Source of the DNA: Ailanthus altissimus
Lineage: Eukaryota > Streptophyta > Magnoliopsida > Sapindales > Simaroubaceae
Assembly (NCBI GenBank): GCA_946807835.1
Contig: CAMPEX010000001.1
Span: forward strand, 1,131,001 to 1,195,000
Length of the DNA stretch: 64,000 nt
Reading direction: 5' to 3'
In this document: positions 1-12,518 of the stretch, piece after piece
Numbering within the stretch: the first letter of the stretch is position 1
Layout: every line of letters begins with the position of its first letter
Position numbers and translations under genes: made by a program
The notes under the pieces: generated by a model
What the model saw: the letters and a program-made list of their open reading frames with translations, nothing else
Database searches by the model: none
Told to the model about the DNA's origin: nothing

Positions 1-1844
1 AAACGCACAAAGTCAGACTTTTAGTTTGACTTAGATGATAGAGAGTCTACATATAGGAATGTGCTCATTCTCATTAGTACTAAGGGAGTTAAAATTGCAC
101 CAAACTGGGATTCACTGCTAATTCAGATTGGCAGAGCGGAAGCGGCAGTGAGGATTCGTAGGTTTATTGCTGGACTTGGAAGAGTTCTAAGAGAGATGGA
201 TCGTATCTGATACAATATTGCTATATCATAAAATTAAGTGCAAGTATATACTATCGTATGCAAGTAATAAAGAGACTAAATAAGTCGGATGTCGAACCCA
301 CAGGGATAATTTCTTCTTTTTAAACTAATTACTAAAATTATGTCTTCTTAATAATTATTCAGAAAAATAAGAATCTAAGAATGAATGCAGAAAATATAAA
401 AATAAAAACACACTGCAAAGAGAATAGGGAGATAGCAACGTAGAGAGAACCTAGGATTAATATTATCCCTCAATATGCTTTTTAATGATTAATCTTCTAA
501 TATTTAACTCACTTTATTATTGATTAAGACGCTAATGTATTCACAGGCCTCTTCCAAGGTCATGCAAGTATACCCTAATTTACCAAATACCTATATTCCT
601 ATGGTACTTGTAATAAACTAAGATTCATTAAGATTAGGTCTTATTGATCATACATGCCAACTAGGTATGTTCCTATCCTAAGTTGAAACTTGCATATGTA
701 GCATTGAATGTTACTCTACAATCATGTATCAAATTACCTAGGTCTAAATATATTGATTCCTCTTCCGAGTTTATCAACATATTACCAACTCATTCACCAT
801 ATATTGGCCAGATATATTGAAGCATTAAACACAAGTTATTTAAATAATAAAGGACTAAGTTTATTAAATACTAAAAGATATGGCAATTTAAGCGCACATA
901 TTGAGTTCAAATATTAACCCTAGAAAATAAGTTTAGTTCATAGCTACAAGAGAATCACAGCAATAAAAATAAAAATAAAACATGATACAATAAATTGCAA
1001 ACCGATGTAGACGTCGAATTGCTCTTGATTGATGTTGCTCTGGATTCTTGGTGCTCTTGAACTGCTCTGAGTTCTCTTTTTCTTCCTCTAGGTTCTTCTC
1101 TGGTTCCCCTTTACGTCTGGGGTCGAGTGGTCTTTTATAGGGTTTGATTTGAACTTGAAAAACTCAATTCTAGTCGCACTAGGATTCGCACTACTGTTGG
1201 CGCGCTATGCTGTTGTCGCTGGGGCGCTGCATGAAAACGGCTTCATTGCTAGAGCGGTGGGCTAATAGCGCTGGAGCATCGCTGGCGCGGTGACTGTCTG
1301 GCGTTGGGGTGCCAGATACGACTTCAACAGGTCGTATTTCTTATTTCGATCACTATTCTAGCGCTGGGGCGACAATACTTGTGGCGCGGGGGCGCTGGAC
1401 TCATATTTTGAAAACTTTACATTTTAGTCCCTATTTTTGCACTTTTTGCATTCTTTCTTTAAATTTCATTCAAGTCCCTAAAATTAACAATAAAGCACAT
1501 AAATAGCCATCTATTCTCATAAAACCATAAAATATCAATAATAAAAATATGAGAAAATATATGACAATTTTGCCCTTATCAGTATCCCATAATTTTGTGA
1601 TAAAATTAGACCATTAAACAAGCCAACGTGCCAAGAAGACACCAGCACTTTAATCATGTTAAAAGGAGTCTCACATGACTAGAGGGATCTTGGCTGAAAG
1701 AGATGTGATTATTTATAGAAGTATTCTATAAATAATTTAGCAGACCCACTATTTAAATGCCATGACTCTAAAAGTGTTTATGAAACACATAGAGTAGATG
1801 TGTATGAGATGCCATCAGGAATGACACTAGAGCAAGTGGGAGAT
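1..1844 (+). pseudogene. Copia-A RNase H remnant, split by a solo LTR
   Basis: Degenerate copia RNase H and pol tail. The reading can be followed in pieces: 1-207 and, after the insertion, 1587-1844 match the region just before the 3' LTR of Copia-1 (42930-43377). Stops and frameshifts are frequent, so it cannot be expressed. The last bases before the LTR (about 1829-1844) form the purine-rich priming tract AGCAAGTGGGAGAT. Confidence 0.75.
208..1581 (-). mobile_element. Solo LTR, Athila-like (S family, copy 1)
   Basis: A 1374-bp solo LTR bounded by TGATA...TATCA and flanked by a perfect 5-bp target duplication GTATC (203-207 and 1582-1586). It interrupts Copia-A RNase H, as comparison with 42990-43160 shows. 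Read on the minus strand it ends like an Athila-type LTR: a CCCTGTGGGTTCGAC word is followed by about 100 bp to the terminal TATCA, much as in the Gypsy-2 LTR. The inside (about 1190-1400) has a GC-rich stretch of GCGCTGG words. A second copy lies at 4195-7715. No coding potential. Confidence 0.88.
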
Positions 1845-4043
1845 TGTTAGGATCGGTGCTTACATGTCATCCCTGAATGTACATATACTTGTGTATTTAT
1901 ACAAGTGTACATTCTCATTAAATCGATAATACCAATTTATATAGTATTATGCATGTAACATTATAGACATTGTAAATCTGAAAGAGTTCGGATCAGATCT
2001 AAAAGAGTTTAGATAAGGGTTCATAGTTAGCCACGTTGAGAGATATAAATGCTAAATGTTAGCACAGCTAAGTGTTAGCTGGTTATAATACTCAGCAGAT
2101 CCAAGAGTTGGAGCCTTGTCTGTAATGGGACATAGACCTGGGAATATACCAGTAACTGCATGATTGTAAGAGTTGCGATCAGGTGCCAGGAAATACAAGT
2201 TGCGCAAGTATGTTCTCAAATAATTGTCCTTGATTTATTTCTGCCGATGCGGATCTGTCGGTGGATACCTTTATATATATATCAGCATACGTCGTACCTA
2301 TGGATTATAGATGGTCGTTCCTGATCGACTGTGAGCTTGGAGCTCGTATTGACATATGGGTATCCAGTTAGGACTAGATATGGGATAGACTCACGAAAGC
2401 CTCCGATAGACACCAATGTAAGCCATCAACGGAGGGTCCTCTCAAGTTGAGTAGTATACGTGGTCCTTTGACCTGAGTGCCACGGTGGGCTTGTAAGTGA
2501 TCCACCATAGTTTGGTTCTACGCATGTCACAGACCTTTCATGGTGTGACTGCTTAGTGTCGCTGGGTATGGTCTGATGCTTATGGAGTTCGATGCATACA
2601 GATATGGAATCTGTCAGCTCTCATATAGAGTTTGATATCTAGATGCTTCGAGACTGTATCTCAGAAAGTCTTGTGGCCATAAGCAATTATCCCGGGAAAG
2701 AGTTCCGTCAGGGTAGAACAATATAGCAAAAGAGTTTGCGCATATTGTTCAGTGAGATACAAGTCTAGAGATAGGACATGGATGAGCACATGGGGATTTA
2801 ACGGTGATAATCTATATTCCCACACATTCAGGATATCATGACGGAAGGACTATACATATGCGTTGTAACCTCAACTTGCATGGCTCAACGCACTGATTTA
2901 TATATCCGTGACGTGTGCGTGGGGCATTGCTCACGGACTTATGGAATAGTTCCATTTGACGAATCGGGCATAGGACCTAGGGAGTCCCACGATATGGAGT
3001 GTACTCGTTGTGCACTTGGGCAGTGTGCCGGATTAAAGTGTTTAATCTAGCAATATTCAGCAATACCATGAGAATGCGTGCGTATCTGTATTTAAATGTT
3101 AAATATAATAATTAGTCAATGATTATTATTTACTAATTATATAATGACACGTGGCATATTGTGGACCCTCGGTTGAGTTTACCCAAGTGTGAGTTTGGTG
3201 GGAGCCACTAAGGGGTAGACTTGGTAACTATCCATGAGGGACAAAATAGTTATTTCACACTTTAATTATTTAATTGTTAAATAATAAAAATATCTCTCTT
3301 ATTATATAATATAATATATTTTTATATTATATCATTTTATTATATAATATATTTTTATATTATATTTTATTTTATTATTAGATATTTTATATATAATAAT
3401 ATAATATATTAGGTGCCAAATAGTTGGCACCCATTAGTTCTAATTTTATATTATTCTTATTATATATATTATATTATATAATTTATTATATTATATATTA
3501 TATTATTATTATTATTATATATATATAAAAAGAGAAAAAGAGAGAGATGAGATGATTTTGGGCAATTGTTGCCCGAGAGGAAAGAGAGAAATGGAGGAGA
3601 GAAAGAAGAGAAGAGGAAAGAAAGAAGAAAAAAAAAAGGAAAAATGAAACTGTTTCATTTTTCTCTATCATGCCTTAGAAGTAATTGAGAATTGTTTCAG
3701 TCTCTAATTTTTTTATCTTTTTGGAGAAAATGATACGAATACACACTCGGCCATTTTATGGATTAAGAGTTAATCCTGGGCTGAATATCAGGCTTCTATT
3801 CTAGCTCACCAAGCCCATCGAGTTGGTGACTAGAACTGCAAGCGAGTTGGTCTCCATGAGGACTCCGAAAAAAATACGTGTATGACGTTACACGTTTTGG
3901 TGAATTCTCTATTCTATAAATATATTAATATGATTAATATATTGTATTTATTGTGTTTATTGCAAAATTTATACATTTTCGCTATGTTAAGCAATAGACA
4001 CAATTACATATGCATACACCCACGTGCCTTAGATCCTCCGCCA
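1845..4043 (+). repeat. 3' LTR of Copia-A (2199 bp)
   Basis: Begins TGTTAGGATCGG directly after the purine tract and ends GATCCTCCGCCA. It is homologous to the LTR at 43378-45526 (start TGTTAAAG, end CCCCGACA). Internal order is shared by the family: a U3 block with repeated AGATCTAAAAGAG-type words, a long non-coding middle, an AT-only tract (about 3290-3530), then a purine tract (about 3535-3650). The last CA dinucleotide is at 4042-4043. Confidence 0.85.
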
Positions 4044-4436
4044 ATAGAAGTTTCTATCAAATGTATTTGATATGAAAGATTTGGGAGACGATGATGTAAT
4101 ACTTGGGTAAAGATTATGAAAACATATAATGGCCTCACTTTATCACAAGAGCACTATATAGAGAAATGTCTTGAGAGGTTTGGCTACACAGCATTGATGC
4201 GATATTTTCATGTCTTATAATTGAGTGCAAGTATACACTATCGTATGCAAGTAATAAATGGACAAAAAAGTCGAATGTCGAACTCACATGGATAATTTCT
4301 ACTTTTTAACCAAGTACTAAAATTATGTCTTTCTAATAATTCTTCAAAAAAAATAAAAATCTAAGACTGAATGTAGAAAATATAAAATCAATGGCACAAT
4401 ATAAAGAAATTGAAGTGATAACAATATAGAGAAAAC

Positions 4437-6615
4437 TGTTGGGGTGTTATACAACTACTAGGGTGCTTGCATGTGGGTAGTGTTCATCATACAAAATAAT
4501 ATACATATCTCATACATATATGTGCACAGCGAAAGATTAAATACAATGAACACATGTAATACATATTTAATAAACTGAAAATCGAGATTGAGAAATATCA
4601 CTCATGAAGCCTTTTAATTTATTTTGCTTTAAGTCCACCATAAAATAAATCTTTGAACAATCCTAGCAATCAATAAGGGTGGGTTTGATTGTCTAGAATA
4701 GCAGTATATTAATCCAGCATTTTGTTTAACACTTAAACTTGATTCAAAGTTAAACTATTTAACTTGATTAAATTTGTTTTTCCTTTTATTCAACTCTTAA
4801 ATAAATAAAACAAATCTCCTTTTTAGTTATTACATTTAGTAACCATTTGTCTAATTTATTTTGTTGTTCTAACACTTAAAACACAAAACAAAAAATTTCA
4901 ATTTCTCAAATTGAAATGGCTCCCAAAAATACAAAACCTAAAAGCTAAAAACTTATTAATTTTGAATTTCATTTCACTTTTTATACTAATGCATAAATTC
5001 CAAACTAATTTGAATTTCATTTGCATTTCATTTGGCTTAACCTAACCTTAGTTAACATTTAACCTTAGTTAGATTATTTTAACTTAACCCTTAAGTTAAT
5101 AAATATTTAATTATTCTAACTATAGTTAACTAACTTAATCATGGTTAGGTTAACCTTTACTTAACCATTAAGTAAAGTTAACTAACTTAACCATATGGTT
5201 AATCTTTAACCATAGTTAAGTTAAATCATTTATTTAACAATTAAATAAATAAATATTTATTTTTATTATTTAACAATTAAATAATCATAAAGTGAAATTA
5301 CTTTTATATCCTTACTAGGTTACCAAGTTAACCAAAAGTGGGTCTTACCATTTAACCATATACTTTAGTTAACTTAACCTTAGTAAATTGCTGAATTATA
5401 CTGTATTGAACAATTCAATACAGTACATTACCCAAGTGCTCAAAGAATACATTTCATATTGGGACTCTCTAGGTCTACACCCGATTTGTCAAATGAAACT
5501 ATTCCATTAATCCGTAATCGATGCCCCACGCACACGTTACGAATATTACAAATCAGCATGTCAGACCATACAAGTTGAGGTCATAACGTATACGTATAAT
5601 CCCTCCATCATTTATACCTTGGATGTGCAGGGATATAGATCAGTACCGTCAAATCCCCATTTGCTCATCTATAAACTTATCTCCAGATTCGTATCTCGAT
5701 AAACAATATACGCAAACACTTTTGCTATATTGTTTAACCCTATGCGAAATTCTTTTTCCAGGTTTATGCTTGTGGCCACAAGACTTTATGAAATACAATC
5801 TCGGAGCATCAGATATACAACTTACCTACGTAAGCTGACGGATCCCGTATCTACGCATACCGGACTCCATGAGCATCGGACCATACCCAGCGACACATAG
5901 CGGTCAGACCATGAAAGGTCTCTAACATATGTGGAACCAAAGCATGATGGATCACTCACAAGACCACCCTGGCGCTCAGGTCAAAGGACCACGAATACTA
6001 CTCAACTCGAGAGGACCTTCATTTGACAGTTTCATAGGATATCTATTGGGGTCCTCATGAGTCTGTTCAGTATCTAGTCCTGACTAGATACCTGCATGCC
6101 TATATAAACTCTAAGCTCATGGTCAACTAAGAACAACCATCTGAACCAGTCAGATATAGACATACACTAATCTATATAAAATGAATCACCGATAGACCCG
6201 CATTGGTGATCATAGATCAGGAACATTATCTTTAAGACACACTTGCATAATGATATTTCTTAACACCTATTGCAACGCTTTGCAGCTATATCATTACAAG
6301 TATACTCTCAGGTCTTTGTTCCATTATAGACAAGGTTCTAACTCTTTAGACCTCGCTGACTCTTATAACCTACTAACTCTTAACAGTGCTAACTCTTAAC
6401 ATTTATAACTTTCAGCTTTGCTAACTATTAGTTCTGGTCTAAACTCCTTTAGACCAGATCTGAACTCTTTTAGATCAAACAATGTCTGTAATGTTACAAG
6501 CATTATACCATATTAATATGATATTAACAATCTTTATTCAAAATGTTTATTGTATAAATATTAACAATTAATATTCATACAATATTGGAATGGCACGTGA
6601 GCACTAGCTCCAACA
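4437..6615 (-). mobile_element. Solo Copia LTR nested inside the S-family LTR
   Basis: A 2179-bp solo LTR with termini TGTTGG...CCAACA and a perfect 5-bp target duplication AAAAC (4432-4436 and 6616-6620). The empty site is visible in the other S-family copy near 449. Read on the minus strand, its U3 matches the Copia-A/Copia-1 LTRs (plus-strand block about 6240-6610). The middle differs from those and holds a TTAACC-rich stretch, so this is a subfamily. Confidence 0.9.
5035..5390. repeat. Low-complexity TTAACC/GGTTAA-rich tract
   Basis: Inside the nested LTR at 4437-6615 about 350 bp consist largely of degenerate TTAACTTAACC and GGTTAAGTTAA words on both strands, with many small palindromes such as AGTTAACT. 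It is not a regular telomere array: the hexamer is not in register and both orientations are mixed. The related LTRs have an AT-only tract instead. Confidence 0.6.
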
Positions 6616-8500
6616 AAAACTTAGGGTTAATACTATCCCTCAATATTCTTTCTAATGATTAATCCTTTAATATTTAATTCTTTTAGTCTTTATTATTGAT
6701 CAAGGCACTAATGTATTCATAAGCCTCTTCCAAGGTCATGAAAGTATACCTTAATTTACCAAATACCTACATTCTTATAGTACTTGCAATAAATTAATAT
6801 TCATTAAGATTAAATCTTATTAATTATACATGTCAATTAGGTATATTCCTATCCTAATAAGAAACTTGCATATGTAACATTGAATGTTACTCTACAATCA
6901 TGCATCAAATTGGTTAAGTTTAAATATAATGATTCATCTTCCGAGTATATCAAAAATATTACCAATTCATTTACATATATTGGCTAAATATATTGAAGCA
7001 CTAAAAATAGGTAATTTGAATAATAAAGAACTAAGTGTATTAAATATTAAAAAGATATGAAAAATACGCGCACATATTGAGTACAAGTATTAACCCTAGA
7101 AAGAAAATTTAGTTCATGGCTACAAGAGAACGATAGCAAAAATAATAAGAAATCATTATACAATCAATAGCAAACCGATATAGACGTCAAATTTGTCTTG
7201 ATTGCCCTGCCTAAAAAACTCTTGATGCCGAATAACGCCTTAAATCTCTCTCTATGGCTGCTTCAATTAAACTCCTATTGCTCTCTAAGACTTGTGATGT
7301 ATGTTCTTGATGTTTTTGGATGCTCTTGGGTGATCTTTAAAGGCTAGGTGTAAACGGCTTCACCGCTAGAGGGATAAGATGTTGGCATTAGAGCGCTAGC
7401 TTGTTGCTAGAGCGGTAGAGAGATTGCACTGGGGTGCCATACTGCAACTTAGACGGGTCATTTTTTATCATTTTCTTATTTTAATCACGGTTCCAGTGCT
7501 GGAGCAAAAATCTTTGTGACGCTGGGGCGACAGGCCCATATTTTAAACAGTTTGTATTTTAGTCCCTAGTTTTGCTTCTTTTGCGCCCTTACTTCAAATA
7601 TCATTCAAGTTCCTATAAATAATACTAATGCATATAAATAGCCCTTTATTCTCATAAAATAATAAAATATCAAAATAAAAATATGAAAAAATATATGACA
7701 AATATGCCCTTATCAAGCATGTCAACCAGTGCCAACAACTTGTGATGTTAGTGTGAAACTTCAAAAAAATATATAACATAGAGACAATAAAAACTATTAT
7801 GCTCAAATTTTTGGTAGTCTCATGTATTCGATGAATACTATTAAGCCTGATATAGCATATGCTGTAAGGAGATTGAGTATGTATACTCAAAATCCAAGAA
7901 AAGAGCATTGAAATTCTTTAGTAAAGTTGCAAAATATTTGATAGGCACTAAAATTTATGCACTTTTATATGGTAGATCACAACATGTTATTGAAGGTTAT
8001 TGTGATGCTAATGGAATATGTAAATCTAATGAGTTCAAGTCTACTAGTGGATATATCTTCACTTTGGATGGAGGAACCATATGTTGGAAATCTACTAAAT
8101 AGACTTATTTAGCACGATCTACCATGGAATCAAAATTAATAGCCTTAGAAAAGGCTTGTTCTGAAGCTGGGTGACTAAGGACATTCATGTGTGATCTTTC
8201 CATTAGTACTCACCCTCTTACTACAATTTTTATAAATTATGATTGCCTAGCAGCTGTTACTAGAGCAAGAAGTAAAATGTATAATGGAAAAATTAGACAT
8301 ATCTGTCTACAACATGGCATCATTAAGCAGCTGCTAGAATCTGGGGTGGTGAGCCTAAATTATGTGAAGTCAGAGAGAAACTTGACTAATCCTTTGACAA
8401 AGCCACTAAATATAAGATTAATGGAAGACATGTCGAAGAGAATAAGACTTTTGCCAAGAGCATATAGCAAGAGTGATGGTTACCCTACTTATGTGATTTG

Positions 8501-9938
8501 AGATCTCATTGAAATAAGTTCATAAAGGTAAGAACAAGTCACTTGTTTTGTTGTACCACCGATTATATTTAAGTCCCTCTTTATGACGAAGTAGTGCAAC
8601 TACAATAGAAAATGGCGAGTTAGACTCTTAATGAACATCATAGCCCTTTATAGAGTGGTATGTCAAACCTGCAGGACACATGTGATGGAGTGTCGTCTAT
8701 ATGAGTGTGGAATTGGATCGGTTCTTATAAGAGCTAGGTTGGCTACTCTAGAGCACTAGCAGAAAGGCAAATGACTAATAATAGTGTCAAATCGTGGATA
8801 TAGAGAATTTACCTTGATAATTTAACCCTCTATTTTACATCCAAATGAATGGGAGATTGATAAAAATTTGGTTTCACCTAGTTTTTATAAAATATGATTA
8901 CTTAATCAATAGATTGGTTCATAGCTCGGAAGAGTACTAATTTATATAAATTAAATTTTACTTAGATATATAGTTGATTTGATTCACATTTGTTTATTTG
9001 AAATATGTAGAGGCTTGTTGAAATTTCAAATTTTATTTCAAATGAACAAGTTTAAAAATAAGTGTTGAAATAAAGAGAAATAGTTGAGAAGTGAAAAAGG
9101 AATGAAGGGGAAGCGCTTAAGTCGTAGGAGGCTTGGGCATTGCGGCACTAGGCTTGGCACCACGGGGTCAGACCAAGAGCACCGTGATGCTTCAGTTATT
9201 AGAATGGAGCATCACGATGCTAGTTCTTGGGCCTCACGGAGCCCAATTAGTTAAGCGTCCAATGTTAGCATTAAGTGCCATGGTGCTGAGGATGAGTGCC
9301 ACAGCGCCCTGAACTGAGTTTAGTGACTCTCCAAAGAGTCACCCACCCCTTCCATATGATATGACCTTTCAAAGCGATGTTGTATTTCTTTCAAAGAGGT
9401 ATTGTATCTCCCCAGAGACAACACCTCGTTGAAATGAAGCGTTGTGGTGCTAGTTCCTAGGCACTGCAGAGCCCAATCGGGCAAGCGTCCAATGTTATTG
9501 TTGGGTGCCATGGTGTTGAGAATGGGTGCCACGGCGCCCATAGCTAAGTTTGGTGACTCTCCAAAAAGTCACCCACCCCTTTCATATGATATAGCTTTTC
9601 TAAGAGGTGTTGTGTCTTCCCAGAGAGACAAGTAAAATTTTAGAAATACTGCATGTACATTTAAAATATTTGATGAACTTCTCTTCTCAATTTTTTATTC
9701 AAATTTCTCTCTTACTAACTATTTTTCAAGTTTAAATACTTGTAGTCCAAGAAAAATATTTAGTATGCTTCTAATACTTTTTCATAAGTTATTGAATCCT
9801 AAAATTATCATATTAACAAACTCATTTGTATCTTTAATTATAATTAAAATGGGAGTAGAAATAATTTAAGGACTGTACATTGCACGCCTTAACTTCAAAC
9901 TTTATTTATTTTTATAGGACTATTTTTGTAGGGGTTGG
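8501..9938 (+). repeat. Copia-B 3' non-coding region and 3' LTR
   Basis: After the pol stop (8501) about 350 bp of non-coding sequence lead to a purine tract (about 8844-8857, AATGGGAGAT). The LTR starts TGATAAAAATTTGG at 8858. I place its end near 9938 because LINE ORF1 sequence begins directly after; the terminal dinucleotide there reads TA rather than CA, so the right border is approximate. The LTR contains the GC-richer tandem repeat at 9212-9633. Confidence 0.65.
9212..9633. repeat. Two direct repeats of about 230 bp inside the Copia-B LTR
   Basis: Unit 1 (about 9212-9421) and unit 2 (about 9440-9633) share long blocks in the same order: GATGCTAGTTCTTGGG-like, AAGCGTCCAATGTTA, GTGCCATGGTG, GGTGACTCTCCAAA and GTCACCCACCCCTT. 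The period is about 230 bp. It is clearly richer in G and C than its surroundings, and a partial third unit may precede it (9120-9211). Confidence 0.75.
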
Positions 9939-10728
9939 CAAGTTTGTTGGGTGAGGTGGATGAAGTCAACAAGGGGCCCGAGGCCATTGTTTAGGAAGGT
10001 TTTTACAAGTAAGAATAATAATGGACATAAGCCCTTACCTAGGATTTTGGAAATTGAATTAGGGGGAGCTGGTGGCTGTATTGCTAAGGCACCAGTAGCT
10101 ATCGAAATTATGCTACAACTGTGGTATTCTAGGGCATCCACTGCATGAATGCTCGAAGGAATACTGCACTGATGAAAAAGGAAAGTTTTTGTATGGGGAA
10201 TGGATTCGAGTGGAGGAGAGAAGTTACTTAAAGGGATCTAAGGACATTCCATCATTTGGTAATAATCGGTCTCAAACACAGCGGAGTAACTTGCAAGATA
10301 CAGGTGATGAGAGGAGGTTCGATAGAGGGAGATCAAAGCTCGGTGGGAGGGCTGGCCTGAATATCTATGATGCTTCTCTGGAAAAAACTTTACGGTCAGA
10401 GACCATCTCTAAGGCACGAATGACAATTGAGAATGAAGTTGGAGAGACAGTTATTGAATCCAAGCTTGGGGATACACGACTGGTACTACTTTCCGAATCC
10501 TCTTCTAAAATTGGTGAGGATAATGGGGATAAAGATCAGTTACTAATGGATAAAGGGCTAAATAACAACCCTACTCAAAGTCCTCCTAACGTAGGTCCTC
10601 AAAAATCTTCCCATATGGAGGTTATCTCGGAGTTTAAAATGCATGAAGAGTCAAATTTGAAGGCAACTGACTACGTGGCTTTAGAGAGCCATATAGCAGC
10701 TCCACTAAAAGAAATTTTAGTATTTTAG
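9939..10728 (+). pseudogene. LINE ORF1 remnant with CCHC zinc knuckle
   Basis: Nucleic-acid-binding ORF1 protein of a plant L1 LINE, N-terminal part missing. The first 160 bp (LLGEVDEVNKGPEAIV, then a stop) correspond to the end of the DUF4283-type domain. From about 10102 to 10728 the frame is open: CYNCGILGHPLHEC is a CX2CX4HX4C knuckle (about 10111-10152), followed by the typical YGEWIRV stretch and a hydrophilic tail. The left end abuts the Copia-B LTR, which fits insertion of Copia-B into ORF1. Confidence 0.8.
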
Positions 10729-11080
10729 CTTCTAATCCAAATAACGGGCAAGAGGGCGCTTTTATTTCTTCTAAACAAGTGTCCCCATCAACCGAGAAAC
10801 GGACTTCTATTTCTTTGAGTATTAAGGAACTTGTAGGCAATGCTGGCTGCAAAGATCACAAGGAAAAATCATAAAAACACTATCCAAGATGGATTATCTG
10901 TGCAAATGAAAAATGAAAAAAGAATAATCTAAAAAATACAAGAAAGAACACTTCTAGAACGCAGATTGGGACTCCTTTAGAGATTATTGTTGATAATGAT
11001 CTGTCTTCTCCCATCTCTTCCGTTGTTGTGGCAAAACTTAAGTTATCAATAGCACCTGTGGGGCAGGGCTACCGGTCACC

Positions 11081-12518
11081 ATGAATCTTCTAAATTGGAA
11101 CGTTCGGGGTTTGGGCAATGGCTAGATGTTCCTAGTGTTGCTACATTATATAGAGCAATTTAAGCCCAACTTAATGTTTTTAATGGAAACTATTTCATGG
11201 AAAGACCAAATTGAAACACTAAGATGTAGACTTGGTTTTCCTGGAAAGTTAGTTGTTGAGAGAATGGGAAGGAGTGGAGATTTGTGTTTATTATGGGGCG
11301 ATAAAGTGGATATTGAATCACTGTCTTTCTCCCATCATCACATAGATGTGGCACTGTCAAAGTAGGATTCTCCAAAATGGCATTTTTCAGATTCTATGGC
11401 CACCCGAATCAATCAAAAAGATGTCACACTTGGTCCCTCCTCTACCAGTTAAAAATGCTTTCCCATCTATCACGGTTATGCGGAGGCGATTTTAATGAGG
11501 TCATTTGCTCATCTAAGAAAATGGCGGGATCGGAACGGAATGCTAATTGTATGGAAAGTTTCAAGGGAGTATTGGATTAATGTGAGTTAAAAGATTTGGG
11601 GTATTTTGAACCGTGTTTTACATAGGTTAACAGAAGAGCTGGTGACAACTTCATCCAAGAATTACTTGATAGAATGGTATGTTTTGAATCCTAGTCCAAT
11701 TAATTTCTTGACTCCTCAGAATGGTTTGTAAGGATCTAATCACCGTCCATTATTAGTGGTAATTGAGGCGAGGCGGTCTGATAAGTAAGTACGCGAAGTA
11801 GTCGTTTCCACATTGAAAAGGTGTGGATTAAAGAAGCTGAATGTGACGAAATTATTCAGTCTCACTGGCTTCCTATTCGATCATTAAATAATAGGTGTAG
11901 AGGAGCCTTGCATGAGTGGAATATCAACTCATTCAGGAATCTGCAAAAGAAAATAAAACAGAGGAAAAGGAATTGGATGGGCTTCAGAACTCTTTGAATG
12001 GTAACAACTGAGAGGAATACAGGAAAATAGAAAACTCTTTGGATAATTTGACATATAAATTAGAAGTCTACTAGAGGCAAATATCCAGAGCAAATTGGTT
12101 CAAACATGAGGATAAGAATATCAATTTTTTCCACAATTAAGCAACAAAATGAAAGACCCGTAATGAAATTAAGAGGTTGTTTAACCGACATAAGGAGTGG
12201 AAAGAAGAGCACGTGGCTATCCAAGAGATTATTAAAGGTTACTTCTCTGGTCTATTTACGTCCTCTCAACCTTCCAGAGTCGAGCTCGAAGCGGTCTTAA
12301 TGTATGTGCAGCCAAAAGTCACGACTTCAGAAAATGTGACTTTAGAGGCTAAAACCGTACGTATTCAATGAAGGCTCGGGTATTGATGGGTTATCAGGGC
12401 TATTCTTTCAGAGGTTTTGGCACATAGTAAAACCTCAGATCACTCAAGCTTGTTTGTGCAAACTGAACGATGAAGCTTCCTCAACAAGATTTAATATCAC
12501 GTTATTCATATTATTATT
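11081..12518 (+). pseudogene. LINE ORF2: endonuclease and start of reverse transcriptase
   Basis: ORF2 starts at ATG 11081 with MNLLNWNVRGLGNG, the classic start of the LINE apurinic endonuclease (exonuclease-endonuclease-phosphatase fold), then a stop. It goes on with PNLMFLMET, GRSGDLCLLWGD, the FYGHP region and CGGDFNEVI in shifted frames. Near the right end the reading GIDGLSGLFFQRFWHIVK and ITQACLCKLND marks the start of the RT domain. The frame breaks at 12518 where Gypsy-1 begins and continues at 46160. Many stops and frameshifts. Confidence 0.85.

Larger units (their letters stand above)
1..4043 (+). mobile_element. Copia-A: 3' end of a Ty1/copia element, entering from the left
   Basis: The 3' end of a Ty1/copia retrotransposon whose 5' part lies outside the window. 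It comprises the end of the RNase H region (1-207, resuming 1587-1844), a purine-rich tract and a full 3' LTR (1845-4043). The same pol end and LTR occur at 42900-45526 in Copia-1, which shows where the 1.37-kb insertion at 208-1581 interrupts it. To the right the sequence turns at once into reverse transcriptase of a different copia element (Copia-B), so Copia-A was inserted into Copia-B. Its left target duplication cannot be seen; the right flank is ATAGA (4044-4048). Confidence 0.85.
4195..7715 (-). mobile_element. Solo LTR, Athila-like (S family, copy 2), itself interrupted
   Basis: Second copy of the LTR seen at 208-1581. It starts TGATGCGATATT and ends CCCTTATCA, flanked by a perfect target duplication AGCAT (4190-4194 and 7716-7720). 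Without the nested element at 4437-6615 and its 5-bp duplication its own length is about 1337 bp. It splits the Copia-B RT exactly between two conserved blocks. It retains a shorter version of the GC-rich GCGCTAG/GCGCTGG stretch (about 7340-7540). Confidence 0.88.
4044..8500 (+). pseudogene. Copia-B reverse transcriptase/RNase H, broken by a nested LTR
   Basis: Remnant of a second copia element. At 4049-4194 the reading FLSNVFDMKDLG is the RT thumb region, followed by YIEKCLERFGY. After the insertion 4195-7715 it resumes with PDIAYAVRRLSMYTQNPRKEH and then the RNase H domain: EGYCDANG, STSGYIFTLDGGTICWKST, a TMESK stretch, and YVKSERNLTNPLTKPL near the end (8186-8501). Several stops and a frameshift (around 7905, 8100 and 8174) make it a pseudogene. 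The part upstream of RT is beyond the left edge, displaced by Copia-A. Confidence 0.85.

Noticed and set aside
5035..5390. Interstitial telomere repeat
   Set aside because: TTAACC words are irregular and in both orientations, and the plant telomere unit TTTAGGG is not present.
10634..10852. Minus-strand frame over LINE ORF1
   Set aside because: Shadow of the ORF1 tail; no motif.
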